A stretch of 36,504 bases of DNA from an uncultured bacterium (GCA_937923585.1 CALDSM010000016.1:1-36504), one strand, 5' to 3'. Positions 1-10,049 are shown, counted from the stretch's first letter. A program made the numbers and translations. Notes: a model not told the origin generated them from the sequence alone.

Positions 1-46
1 CGAGATCTGATCGTGACTGGAGTTCAGACGTGTGCTCTTCCGATCT
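1..46 (+). other. Illumina TruSeq P7 adapter with index (assembly artefact)
   Basis: The first 46 bases are sequencing-library DNA. CGAGAT (1-6) is the end of the P7 flow-cell primer. CTGATC (7-12) is a six-base index, the reverse complement of TruSeq index 9 (GATCAG). Bases 13-46 are the TruSeq read-2 adapter, ending in CTCTTCCGATCT. Translated in the frame of the downstream gene, the adapter gives TGVQTCALPI, a peptide that is a known contaminant of protein databases. The genome begins at about base 47. Confidence 0.97.
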
Positions 47-273
47 TGAGCGGCAACGTTCTGGAATGGTGCCAGGACTGGTATCATTCCAGTTATGTGG
101 GTGCCCCAACAGACGGTAGTGCGTGGGAGGTAACTGCGGAATTCTATCGGGTGCTTCGCGGCGGCGACTTTTACGATGGCGACGGTGCTTGTCGCTCAGC
201 CTACCGCAACTATAACCTTCCTCCGGGGTTTGGGGGTTATAATTACGGCTTCCGAATTGCGAGGACTCCGTAA
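47..273 (+). CDS. Formylglycine-generating enzyme (SUMF1/FGE-sulfatase) domain protein, C-terminal fragment
   Basis: Only the last 75 or so residues remain; the 5' part is cut off where the adapter begins. The fragment has the hallmarks of the C-terminal half of the FGE-sulfatase fold: SGNVLEWCQDWY near the break, a VLRGGDF turn, CRSAYRN, and the closing GYNYGFRIAR. Family members either convert a sulfatase active-site Cys to formylglycine or are diverged relatives with other roles (serine/threonine-kinase-linked or ergothioneine-synthase-like). The fragment does not show which. The apparent GTG start at base 13 lies in the adapter and is not real. The stop is TAA at 271-273. Confidence 0.85.
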
Positions 274-574
274 CCGTGATCTTTCAAGCAGTGTGCCATT
301 CCGGATTCCGGTCACTCAGTAAGCGAGGCATCCTCGTGTGGTATTGTCTTTCGAGAGATTGGCCGAGCGGAAAACGTAAGTCAACGGACTTCCCGATGGG
401 ACTTCGCAAGTATTTCGGGGTGGCGAGCAAAAAGGCAAGAAGGCTATGCGGTGTAAGACCGTTTGCATCGCGACCAGAGACGAACTCGACGGACCAGAGA
501 GGGACCGGGGAAACCGCATAAAATCCGATGTCCGCGCCCGACGGCCCGCTCGCCGTTGCAAACAAAGGAAGAAC
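274..574. other. Intergenic region, no gene recognised
   Basis: This stretch separates the FGE fragment from the 3' end of the leftward tRNA-Lys. Short open frames exist on both strands, but none has a ribosome-binding site, a recognisable domain or convincing codon use. An ACGGC/GCCGT mini-stem (541-556) lies just downstream of the tRNA on its strand and might act in 3' processing or termination. It is weak and has no clear T-run. Confidence 0.4.
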
Positions 575-650
575 TGGTGGATGGGGCGGGGCTCGAACCC
601 GCGGCCACCGGATTAAAAGTCCGATGCTCTACCAACTGAGCTACCCATCC
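575..650 (-). tRNA. tRNA-Lys (anticodon TTT)
   Basis: On the minus strand the 76 bases fold as a standard tRNA. The acceptor stem is GGATGGG/CCCATCC, the D arm carries AGCTCAGTTGGTAGAGC, the anticodon loop is CTTTTAA with anticodon TTT, and the T arm contains GGTTCGAGCCC. The discriminator base is A and the terminal CCA is encoded (575-577 on the plus strand). TTT reads AAA/AAG, hence lysine. It is transcribed leftward from a candidate promoter at 709-738. Confidence 0.96.
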
Positions 651-972
651 ACAAAGGGCCGCCCTAAGGGCAGAAACGCGAGCCGTTGCGGCTCGCGTTC
701 ACCTGTAAAGTCTAGCCCGAATGTCCGTTGGAAGTCAAACAGGGTCCGGGTTCAATGCGGCCCGCGCGCATGAAATTCGGCCGCCGAACCATCACGAACG
801 GTCGGCCGACAACGCGCCGCAGGCCGGGGCCGCCCAACCTGCCGTCAAGCCGGTCAGGCCAAAGCCCCCTCCGCCAACAGGAAAGGGGCGTCCCCACGCC
901 GGCCGTCTGACAGCCCGGTACGGGTGCTTCCCCTAAACGCAGCGAGTCTTGCGCATTTCCCATCCCCGCGAA
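651..972. other. Intergenic region between tRNA-Lys and uvrB
   Basis: It holds the tRNA leader with a perfect 10-bp hairpin (675-684 with 690-699, loop GTTGC), the candidate tRNA promoter (709-738), and a weak leftward terminator-like hairpin for uvrB (GGCGT 887-891 with ACGCC 896-900, followed on the minus strand by CCTTTCCTGTT). No protein gene is credible here. Confidence 0.45.
709..738 (-). promoter_or_regulatory. Candidate sigma70-type promoter for tRNA-Lys
   Basis: On the minus strand TTGACT (738-733) and TAGACT (714-709) are separated by 18 bases, matching the consensus at 5/6 and 4/6 positions. Initiation near base 702 would put the 10-bp hairpin at 675-699 at the very 5' end of the precursor tRNA. 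This is a prediction from consensus only. Confidence 0.5.
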
Positions 973-2979
<2,007 letters not shown>

Positions 2980-2980
2980 G

Positions 2981-5089
2981 TCACCCGGCGTCCTTCATGT
3001 GCGCGCCCGGCCGCTGCTCCTTCACGTCCAGCTGGCCGGCCTCAAACACGCCGGGCACGTTGCGCACGGCGGCGACCACGCCCTCGATGGTGTGGTGGTC
3101 GGGCGTGACGAAGGAGAAGTCAAAGTGGTAGCGGTCGGGCGAGGTCTTCTCGAAGGAGGCGCTGGTGATGTCTATGTTCATCGGGCGCAGCACGTTGGTC
3201 ACGTCGGCGAGCAGGTTGGGCCGGTGCCGCGTGACGACGCGCACCCGCGCGGTGAAGGAGCCCTCGCCCTCCCACGACGCGCTGAGGATGCGGCGTGGGT
3301 CCTGGGCGGTGCGCTGGTAGCTGGCGCAGTCGGCCCGGTGTACGGACACGCCGGGGTTCTTGGTGACGTAGCCGACGATGCGGTGGCCCGGCATGGGGTT
3401 GCAGCACTTGGCAAACTGCACGGCCATGCCCTTGATCCCGCCGATGCGGATCAGTTTCTGGCGCGTGGCCTCGTCCACCTCGCGCACGTCCGTCTGCCTG
3501 GCGGGGAACCGGCCGGGGACGTGGGCGCGCGGTTTGACCTCGGGCTGCGGCTTGGGCTCCTCAATGGGGGCGAGCGCGCCGATTTCGCGGAGCCGCTGGC
3601 GGATGCGGGTGCGGGCGCGGCCGGTGACCACCACGTCCAGCCAGTCGCGGTGCGGCTCCTGGTTCTTCGACGTGAGGATCTCCACCACGTCTCCGGTTTG
3701 CAGGTTGTAGCGCAGCGTGACCATGCGCCCGTTGACGCGCGCGCCGAGGCAGTGCTGGCCGACGTGGGAGTGGACCAGGTAGGCGAAGTCCAGCGGGGTG
3801 GCGCCCTGCGGCAGCTCCTTCACCTCGCCCTTGGGCGTGAAGACATAGATGAACGAGAGCTTGAACTCGCGCCGCATCGTGTCCATCATGCCGTCCTGGC
3901 CGCCCGCGTCCTTGAGCCAGTCGTACATTTTGCGCAGCCAGGCGAGCTGGCTGTCAAGCCGGTCGTCGGCGGGCTTGCCGCCCTCCTTGCCGCTGTCCCT
4001 TCCCCCCTCCTTGTAGCGCCAGTGGGCGGCGATGCCCTCGCGGGCCACCAAATCCATCTTCTCCGAGCGGATCTGCACCTCCATGGGGCGTCCGTTCTCG
4101 CGCATGACGGTGGTGTGGATGGCCTGGTACATGTTCAGCTTGGGCATGGCGATGTAGTCTTTGAGCCGGCCCGGAATCGGGGTCCACAGGCTGTGCACGA
4201 CGCCCAGGGCGTTGTAACACTCCGAGTCGGAATGGGTGATGATGCGGATGCCGAGCACGTCGAGCACCTGGCCGAAGTCCTTGCCCTGGCTCTGCATCTT
4301 CTCGTAGATGCTGTACAGGTGCTTGGGCCGGCCGATGACCTGCGCGCGGATTTCCCCCTCCTTAAGGCCTCGCTCTATCTGCGCCACCGTTTCGGTGAGG
4401 TAGGCCTCCCGCTCGCGGCGCTTCATCGCCACCATTCGGGCCACCTCTTTGTACTTTTCCGGCTCCAGGTGGTGGAATGCGTGGTCCTCCAGCTCCCATT
4501 TCCAGCTTGAAATGCCGAGCCGGTGCGCCATCGGCGCATAAATGTCCAGCGTTTCGCGGGAAATGCGTTCGCGCTGCGCGGGCACGAGGTATTCCAGGGT
4601 GCGCATGTTGTGCAGGCGGTCGGCCAGCTTGATCATGATGACCCGGAGGTCCTGGGCCGTGGCCACGAGCATCTTGCTGATGTTCTGGGCCTGCTTGCTC
4701 TCGATGGTCGTGCGGTCGTCGTGGAAGCTGAGCTTGTTGATCTTCGTGACCCCGTCCACCACCCGGGCGATGTCGTCGCCAAACTGGGCGCGCAGCTCGT
4801 CCACGGTGACGGCGGTGTCCTCGATCACGTCATGCAGAATGCCCGCCGCACAGGTCACCGGGTCCAGCCCCAGGTTGGCCAGAATCAGCGCCACGTTAAG
4901 GCTGTGCGTGATATAGGGCTCGCCCGAGGCCCGCAACTGGCCGTGGTGCGCCCGCTCCGCCACGCGCGCCGCCAAACGCACCACGTCCAGGTTTGCCCCG
5001 GGCGATGTGCGTTTGAGCCGTTTCAACAGATTCGTATAGAGCGTGCGCATGCGTTGCGGCGTTCCTCTGGGGTCGGCGGTCGTTTGCAT
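2981..5089 (-). CDS. rel: Bifunctional (p)ppGpp synthetase/hydrolase, Rel/SpoT family
   Basis: This cytoplasmic enzyme makes and degrades the stringent-response alarmone (p)ppGpp. Domains in order are the HD hydrolase domain with an intact ILHDVIEDT motif (about residues 84-92), the synthetase domain with PGRLKDYIAMPK and the pyrophosphate-transfer core, a TGS domain beginning FIYVFTPKGEV, a zinc-finger/helical region with KCCNPMPG, and a C-terminal ACT domain. The intact HD motif and the basic RLKD (RXKD) motif indicate a bifunctional Rel/SpoT rather than a synthetase-only RelA. I chose ATG 5089 because GAGAGG lies 10 bases upstream. An in-frame start at 5134 lacks such a site. The product is 702 residues and uvrB follows after one base. 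Confidence 0.96.
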   Translation of the reverse strand: MQTTADPRGTPQRMRTLYTNLLKRLKRTSPGANLDVVRLAARVAERAHHGQLRASGEPYITHSLNVALILANLGLDPVTCAAGILHDVIEDTAVTVDELRAQFGDDIARVVDGVTKINKLSFHDDRTTIESKQAQNISKMLVATAQDLRVIMIKLADRLHNMRTLEYLVPAQRERISRETLDIYAPMAHRLGISSWKWELEDHAFHHLEPEKYKEVARMVAMKRREREAYLTETVAQIERGLKEGEIRAQVIGRPKHLYSIYEKMQSQGKDFGQVLDVLGIRIITHSDSECYNALGVVHSLWTPIPGRLKDYIAMPKLNMYQAIHTTVMRENGRPMEVQIRSEKMDLVAREGIAAHWRYKEGGRDSGKEGGKPADDRLDSQLAWLRKMYDWLKDAGGQDGMMDTMRREFKLSFIYVFTPKGEVKELPQGATPLDFAYLVHSHVGQHCLGARVNGRMVTLRYNLQTGDVVEILTSKNQEPHRDWLDVVVTGRARTRIRQRLREIGALAPIEEPKPQPEVKPRAHVPGRFPARQTDVREVDEATRQKLIRIGGIKGMAVQFAKCCNPMPGHRIVGYVTKNPGVSVHRADCASYQRTAQDPRRILSASWEGEGSFTARVRVVTRHRPNLLADVTNVLRPMNIDITSASFEKTSPDRYHFDFSFVTPDHHTIEGVVAAVRNVPGVFEAGQLDVKEQRPGAHMKDAG

Positions 5090-5166
5090 CGAAAATCTGC
5101 CTCTCAGTTTATCATGAGTGAACATTCCCGGCACAGAACGTGCTTCCCGTGCCCATCAGGCATGTG

Positions 5167-5186
5167 GACAGGCGCTGTCGCCTGTC
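5167..5186. repeat. REP-like palindrome (GACAGGCG stem)
   Basis: GACAGGCG (5167-5174) and CGCCTGTC (5179-5186) form a perfect 8-bp stem around the loop CTGT. The same stem with a different loop (AAGG) occurs at 7867-7886, on the other side of acs. Both copies are intergenic, as is typical of repetitive extragenic palindromes. Confidence 0.7.
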
Positions 5187-5211
5187 GGTCCTTGGGCGGG
5201 TGTACAGGCTC

Positions 5212-5290
5212 GACAGCCGGGGGCGGCAGTCTCACATGCCGGGGGTGGCTGTCCCGCATGCCGGGGGTGGCTGTCCCGCATGCCCGGTCG
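5212..5290. repeat. 22-bp tandem repeat with GGCTGTC cores
   Basis: Two exact tandem copies of a 22-base unit that starts CATGCCGGGGG and ends GGCTGTCCCG lie at 5235-5256 and 5257-5278. A degenerate copy precedes them (5212-5234, GACAGCCG...CGGCAGTC) and a partial copy follows. The unit is related to the GACAGCCG/CGGCTGTC palindrome at 7823-7841. It is too short and spacer-less to be a CRISPR array. Confidence 0.7.
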
Positions 5291-5455
5291 GCTGCTGGCA
5301 GTGCCCTCCTGCTGCTCATTATGCAAAAGGCTGCCCCGTGGGTGGGCAGGTAGGGAAGACCGTGCAGACAGGGCGTACACGGAATATCCCGCAACTCTTG
5401 GCCGAGGTATCAGCCGGGCTTTTCCCGGTCTGGGGAGAAAAGGGGGGTACAGATG

Positions 5456-5485
5456 TTGAAAAATGCGAAAAGATTGGTCTATACT
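5456..5485 (+). promoter_or_regulatory. Candidate sigma70-type promoter for acs
   Basis: TTGAAA (5456-5461) and TATACT (5480-5485) are separated by 18 bases and match the consensus at 5/6 and 5/6. They lie in an A+T-richer patch within G+C-rich flanks. Initiation near 5492 would give acs a leader of about 230 bases, long enough to hold regulatory structure. Confidence 0.65.
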
Positions 5486-5538
5486 CCCCCTGTCCTAACG
5501 AACGGTAAGTATTATTTCGGCTCCATACCGGGTCGAGA

Positions 5539-5573
5539 GCAACTCCATCGCGGTGAGAACGCGATGCAGTTGT
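5539..5573 (+). promoter_or_regulatory. Structured leader hairpin upstream of acs
   Basis: GCAACT (5539-5544) pairs with AGTTGT (5568-5573, one G-U pair) and CATCGCG (5546-5552) pairs with CGCGATG (5560-5566). A single C-C mismatch and a GTGAGAA loop complete a 13-bp hairpin about 50 bases into the predicted acs transcript. It has no T-run, so it is not a simple terminator. I do not recognise it as a known riboswitch class. Confidence 0.45.
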
Positions 5574-5725
5574 GACGGTGGAACCGGACCGGATTAGGGT
5601 TTTTCGAGAATTATTTCGCGATCCAAGCCGGAACGCATGTGTGTCTGAGTCGCCCGGCGGCGCGTTTGCCGCAGTGGGACAAACTGCAAGGCTGGGCCCG
5701 ACCAACCAGAAAGGTACATGAGATC

Positions 5726-7726
5726 ATGGGGACCGATGACAAGCAGAAATTCAATTCATTGATGACGGAGACCCGGAGTTTCCCGCCGCCCGCGGAAATC
5801 ACGGCGCACGCGGCGGTCAATTCGATGGCCCAGTACGAGGCCATGTGGAAGCAGTCCATTGAGGAGCCGGATGCGTTCTGGCTGGAGCAGGCCAAGGTGC
5901 TGGACTGGACGAAATTCCCGACCAAGTCGCTGGAATACAACTGGAACACGGACGCCCGCTCCATCAGCCACACCTGGTTCAAGGACGGCGAGCTGAACGT
6001 GTCGGTGAACTGCCTGGACCGCCACCTGGCGACCCGCGGCGACCAGGTTGCGCTCATCTGGCAGGGCGAGCCCGACGAGGATGTGGTCAAGATTACGTAC
6101 AAAGAAATGCACGCCGAAGTGTGCAAGTTCGCGAACGTGCTGAAGAGCCTTGGCGTGAAGCGCGGCGACCGGATCTGCATCTACCTGCCCATGATCATCG
6201 AGCTTCCGATCGTGATGCTTGCCTGCACGCGCATCGGCGCCATCCATTCGATCGTGTTCGGCGGGTTCAGCGCCGACGCCATCGCGTCCCGCGTCGAGGA
6301 CGCCACCTGCAAACTGATCATCACGTCGAACGTGTCGCTGCGCTCGGGCAAGCACATCAGCCTGAAGGCCATCGCGGACGACGCCATGACCAAGCCGGCG
6401 TGCTCCTGCGTGGAGAAGGTGGTGGTGGTCAAGCGCACGGCCGATCCGTGCAACATGGTCGCGGGCCGCGACCTGTACTACGACGAGCTCATGGCGACGG
6501 CCTCCGCGGACTGCCCGGCCGAGTCCATGAACGCCGAAGACCCCCTGTTCATCCTGTACACCTCCGGCTCGACCGGCAAGCCCAAGGGCGTGGTGCACAC
6601 GACGGGCGGCTACCTGCTGCACTGCGCGCTGACCCACAAGATGGTGTTCGACATCCAGGAAGGCGACATCTACTGGTGTACGGCGGACATCGGCTGGGTG
6701 ACGGGCCACTCATACATCGTATACGGCCCGCTAACGAACGGGGCCACCTCGCTCATGTTTGAGGGCGTGCCCACCTATCCGGACGCCGGCCGCTTCTGGC
6801 AGGTGATCGAGAAGTTCAAATGCACCCAGTTCTACACGGCCCCGACGGCCATCCGCTCGCTGATCCAGAAGGGCGACGACTGGGTCAACAAGTACGACCT
6901 CAGCTCGCTGCGCGTGCTGGGTTCGGTCGGCGAGCCGATCAATCCCGAAGCGTGGATGTGGTACTTCAACGTGGTCGGCAAGGGGAAGTGCCCGATCATG
7001 GACACGTGGTGGCAGACGGAGACCGGCGGCTTCATGATCACGCCGCTGCCGGGCGCGATGACGACCAAGCCGGGCAGCGCGAGCCGCCCGTTCTTCGGCG
7101 TGGACCCGGTTATTCTGCGCGACGACAGCAGCCAGGTGGGCGCCAACGAGGGCGGCAAGCTGTGCATCCGCAAGCCCTGGCCGGGCATGATGCGCACCAT
7201 GTGGGGGGACCACGCCCGCTTCGTGGACACGTACTTCACGATGTACAAGGACATGTACTTCACGGGCGACGGCTGCCGCATTGACGAGGACGGCGATTTC
7301 TGGCTCATGGGCCGCATTGACGACGTGGTGAACGTGTCCGGCCACCGCATCGGCACGGCCGAGGTGGAGAGCGCGCTGGTGAGCCACGCGAAGGTGGCCG
7401 AGGCTGCCGTGGCCCCGATGCCGCACGAGATCAAGGGCCAGGCGCTGTATGCGTATGTGACGCTGGTCCATGGCATCGAGGAGAGCGAGGACCTGCGCAA
7501 GGAACTGGTCATGCACGTGCGCAAGGAAATCGGCCCGATCGCCGCGCCGGACGTGATCCAGTTCGCACCGGCGCTGCCGAAGACCCGTTCAGGCAAGATC
7601 ATGCGCCGCATCTTGCGCAAGATCGCCGAGAACGCCACGGGCGAGATCGGCGACACGACCACGCTGGCGGACCCGCACGTGGTTGAGTCGCTGGTGGCCG
7701 AGCACGACCGGCTCGTGAAGAAGTAG
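5726..7726 (+). CDS. acs: Acetyl-coenzyme A synthetase (AMP-forming)
   Basis: Acs activates acetate with ATP and CoA to acetyl-CoA through an acetyl-adenylate. The 666-residue product matches the family length. Motifs visible include YTSGSTGKPKG (residues 278-288, the phosphate-binding A3 motif), WWQTETGG, GRIDDVVNVSGHRIGTAEVE at the domain hinge, and PKTRSGKIMRR, whose Lys 624 is the conserved catalytic lysine that acetylation silences in well-studied homologues. I chose the ATG at 5726 (AAAGG about 11 bases upstream); an in-frame ATG at 5639 would add 29 residues unlike the family. The gene sits alone behind a long leader and is followed by a probable terminator and an MFS carrier. Confidence 0.97.
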   Translation: MGTDDKQKFNSLMTETRSFPPPAEITAHAAVNSMAQYEAMWKQSIEEPDAFWLEQAKVLDWTKFPTKSLEYNWNTDARSISHTWFKDGELNVSVNCLDRHLATRGDQVALIWQGEPDEDVVKITYKEMHAEVCKFANVLKSLGVKRGDRICIYLPMIIELPIVMLACTRIGAIHSIVFGGFSADAIASRVEDATCKLIITSNVSLRSGKHISLKAIADDAMTKPACSCVEKVVVVKRTADPCNMVAGRDLYYDELMATASADCPAESMNAEDPLFILYTSGSTGKPKGVVHTTGGYLLHCALTHKMVFDIQEGDIYWCTADIGWVTGHSYIVYGPLTNGATSLMFEGVPTYPDAGRFWQVIEKFKCTQFYTAPTAIRSLIQKGDDWVNKYDLSSLRVLGSVGEPINPEAWMWYFNVVGKGKCPIMDTWWQTETGGFMITPLPGAMTTKPGSASRPFFGVDPVILRDDSSQVGANEGGKLCIRKPWPGMMRTMWGDHARFVDTYFTMYKDMYFTGDGCRIDEDGDFWLMGRIDDVVNVSGHRIGTAEVESALVSHAKVAEAAVAPMPHEIKGQALYAYVTLVHGIEESEDLRKELVMHVRKEIGPIAAPDVIQFAPALPKTRSGKIMRRILRKIAENATGEIGDTTTLADPHVVESLVAEHDRLVKK

Positions 7727-7749
7727 GCAAAGGCCCCGAGAACATGCAT

Positions 7750-7797
7750 GGCCGTGCGTACCAGAGCAGTTGCCGAAGGTGCGCACGGCCTTCTCTT
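7750..7797 (+). terminator. Probable rho-independent terminator of acs
   Basis: GGCCGTGCG (7750-7758) pairs with CGCACGGCC (7782-7790), extended by ACC/GGT after a bulge, and is followed by TTCTCTT. It begins 23 bases after the acs stop codon. The loop is long and the T-run is interrupted, so efficiency is uncertain. Confidence 0.55.
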
Positions 7798-7822
7798 GAA
7801 AGCCATGGACCAGGGCATGTGG

Positions 7823-7886
7823 GACAGCCGCCCCGGCTGTCAGCCTGTATATGAATGGCAAGGACCGACAGGCGAAGGCGCCTGTC
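7823..7886. repeat. Pair of REP-like palindromes between acs and the MFS gene
   Basis: The first palindrome is GACAGCCG (7823-7830) with CGGCTGTC (7834-7841). The second is GACAGGCG (7867-7874) with CGCCTGTC (7879-7886), whose stem is identical to that at 5167-5186. The sequence GCATGTGG(G)ACAG leads into both the 5167 and the 7823 copies, so the conservation extends beyond the stem. Confidence 0.7.
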
Positions 7887-7914
7887 CTACATTTTCCCAG
7901 CAGGAGATTATGAA

Positions 7915-9162
7915 ATGAACAGTCCCGCGACAGTGAAGAACCACGGTTGGACCGTGACCTGTGCCGCCATCGGCATCAATCTGGCCCTCGGCATTCTGTA
8001 CTCCTGGAGCGTGATCAGCAAGGCCATCCCCGCCGACTGGGGGTGGACGGAGGCGCAGAAATCGCTTCCCTACGCGGTGGCATGCCTGGTGTTCTCGCTG
8101 ATGATGGTTCCCGCCGGCCGGCTTCAGGACAAGATCGGCCCGCGTGTCGTGGCCAGCATCGGCGGCGTGCTGGTGGGCATCGGCATGATTCTCGCGAGCA
8201 CCTCGACCGGCCTGATGATATTCATCCTCGGCTTCGGCGTGCTGGCAGGCACGGGCATCGGCTTCGGCTACGCCTCGGCCACGCCGCCCGCCGTCAAGTG
8301 GTTTCCCAAGGAGAAGGTCGGCCTGATCGCAGGCCTTGTGGTGAGCGGATTCGGCCTGGCCTCGGTGTACATCGCCCCGCTGACCCAATACCTCACCAAG
8401 CCCGAGAACCTGGGCGTGAGCAAGACCATGCTGGTCCTGGGCGTCGCCTTCCTGATTGTGGTGACCCTGCTCTCGCAGTTGTTGAAGGCGCCGCCCCTGG
8501 GATACAACCCCAACGCCGGTTCCGCGGCCGGTTCCGCCGCCGCGGCGCCCGCGGATGATTACACGCCGGGCGAGGTGCTGCGCACACCGCAGTTCTACCT
8601 GCTGTGGTTCATGTACGCCTGCGGCGCCGGCGCCGGGCTCATGGTCATCGGCAAACTGGTCGCGATTGCCAAAACACAGGCCAGCCTTGACCTCGGCTTC
8701 CTGCTCGTGGCCACACTCGCCATTGGAAACGGCGGCGGGCGCATTGTCGCCGGTTCGTTGTCCGACAGAATTGGCCGGAAACAGACGCTCCTCATCGTGT
8801 TTCTTCTCCAGGCCGCAATGATCTTCCTGCTGTCGCGCGCGACCGCCGGAACGGCCCTTGCCAGCACGGCGGTGCTCTGCGTGCTGTCCGCCCTGATTGG
8901 CGCCAACTACGGCGCCAATCTGGCCATCTTCCCAAGCGTCACCAAGGACTTCTACGGCCTGAAGAACTTCGGCGTCAACTACGGCCTCGTCTTCACCGCT
9001 TGGGGCTGCGGCGGGTTCGTGCTCGCCTATGCCGCCGGCATGGCCTACGACGCCTACAAGACCTTCGCGATAGCCTACTACGGCTCCATCATCCTGTTGA
9101 TTGTCGCGGCGGCCTGCACGTTCCTCCTCAGGGCGCCCAAGCACCGCGGCGCGGTGAAGTAG
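7915..9162 (+). CDS. MFS transporter, oxalate/formate antiporter (OFA)-like family
   Basis: This is a 415-residue, 12-helix major facilitator protein of the inner membrane. The N-terminal NLALGILYSWSVISKAIPADWGW, GRLQDKIGPR in the loop 2-3 region and the cytosolic SLSDRIGRKQT in the second half are typical of the oxalate:formate antiporter family, which carries small monocarboxylates and dicarboxylates. Its place directly after acs suggests acetate, lactate or formate as substrate; that is inference from context. The start is ATG 7915, with AGGAG eight bases upstream. A frame extension to 7855 runs through a REP palindrome and is not used. Confidence 0.88.
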   Translation: MNSPATVKNHGWTVTCAAIGINLALGILYSWSVISKAIPADWGWTEAQKSLPYAVACLVFSLMMVPAGRLQDKIGPRVVASIGGVLVGIGMILASTSTGLMIFILGFGVLAGTGIGFGYASATPPAVKWFPKEKVGLIAGLVVSGFGLASVYIAPLTQYLTKPENLGVSKTMLVLGVAFLIVVTLLSQLLKAPPLGYNPNAGSAAGSAAAAPADDYTPGEVLRTPQFYLLWFMYACGAGAGLMVIGKLVAIAKTQASLDLGFLLVATLAIGNGGGRIVAGSLSDRIGRKQTLLIVFLLQAAMIFLLSRATAGTALASTAVLCVLSALIGANYGANLAIFPSVTKDFYGLKNFGVNYGLVFTAWGCGGFVLAYAAGMAYDAYKTFAIAYYGSIILLIVAAACTFLLRAPKHRGAVK

Positions 9163-9200
9163 ACCGTTAAAGTCCCGACCGAAGCATACGGCGTTATCCC

Positions 9201-9230
9201 GGGCCGGAACCCTGAAGAGGGCTCCGGCCC
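9201..9230. terminator. Hairpin terminator between convergent genes
   Basis: GGGCCGGA (9201-9208) pairs with TCCGGCCC (9223-9230). An inner CCCT/AGGG pair closes a GAAG loop after one A-C mismatch. It lies 39 bases after the MFS stop and before the 3' end of the convergent gene at 9281, so it may serve both strands. The plus-strand tail is GTGTTTC, poor in T. Confidence 0.55.
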
Positions 9231-9280
9231 GTGTTTCATGCCGGTCAGCCCAGTTTTCGCGACCCTGCTCTACGAGGTGC

Positions 9281-9952
9281 TCAATCTCGCTGAGGGCGTG
9301 CAGGATTGACGGATGCTTCAAACCTTCCCACGGCACGGCCGAAAAGCGCGCCGCCAAGGGGAAGGCCGAGACAAAGACAGAAAGCCGTCACACGGGGCAG
9401 TTGATCTTCAAATATCCTCTCGTAAAATGTCCCCCCATTGGGCATGTGCACAAGATGTCCATAGTAATACCAAATGTCGTAGTGCACTTTGCCTGCGGTT
9501 ATCGCTGCCAATACTCCGAACAAAAGTGCCGGAAGACCAAAGGCAATGACTCCGGGTTTTGCCAATGCAGGATGTTTGGAATATCCACAGATGCCACCGA
9601 ACAGCGCGTGGCCGATACCCCATTCCACACCCAAAACGACGATCCATATTGCCTTGTGGATTATTCCCGTACCTGCACCCAATGGGATGCACTGAATAAC
9701 AGAAAACGTAAAGAAGGCGATGAACAAGCCTGTACCGGAAGCCACGGTCGCCCGTTTCCAATGAGCACCACCGAAGAAAAGCAGAGTGCCGCCCAGGAGC
9801 CCCGCCAGGAAAATATACGCAAATATCATGCTTGTGCTTTCCCAGTCTAACTCATCGTGCCTGTAGAGCCAGGAGTTGCCGCGAAACAAGAGAAACGTTG
9901 TCAGGCTGAACCCCAACGCCCCACGTATGGCAAAGATCAACGGCTTCTTCAT
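9281..9952 (-). CDS. Integral membrane protein of unknown function
   Basis: The 223-residue product has about six hydrophobic segments, beginning with KKPLIFAIRGALGFSLTTFLLF, and contains GVEWGIGHALFGGICGY and a final GLPLGGALFGRAVGRF. I do not recognise a family. The ATG at 9952 is preferred because GGGAGAG lies six bases upstream; an upstream in-frame start at 9994 has no such site. The coding sequence is visibly richer in A+T than its neighbours and the gene stands alone, between a hairpin terminator and a repeat element. This fits recent acquisition. Regulation is not apparent. Confidence 0.7.
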   Translation of the reverse strand: MKKPLIFAIRGALGFSLTTFLLFRGNSWLYRHDELDWESTSMIFAYIFLAGLLGGTLLFFGGAHWKRATVASGTGLFIAFFTFSVIQCIPLGAGTGIIHKAIWIVVLGVEWGIGHALFGGICGYSKHPALAKPGVIAFGLPALLFGVLAAITAGKVHYDIWYYYGHLVHMPNGGTFYERIFEDQLPRVTAFCLCLGLPLGGALFGRAVGRFEASVNPARPQRD

Positions 9953-10049
9953 AGACATCTCTCCCATCTGGCCCATGCGAATTGCCTGACGCAAGAATAT
10001 GTTCTAACATCCACGACTGTCAATCCGAGTCTGTGCAGCGTTTTTTTCG

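Noticed and set aside
356..445. tRNA-like start (GAGATTGGCCGAGCGG, as in tRNA-Ser/Leu)
   Set aside because: No matching acceptor stem, anticodon arm or GTTCGAATC T-loop follows, so the resemblance is limited to the D-arm region.
5212..5290. CRISPR-like array
   Set aside because: The 22-base units abut directly with no unique spacers, there are only about two to three copies, and no cas gene is nearby.
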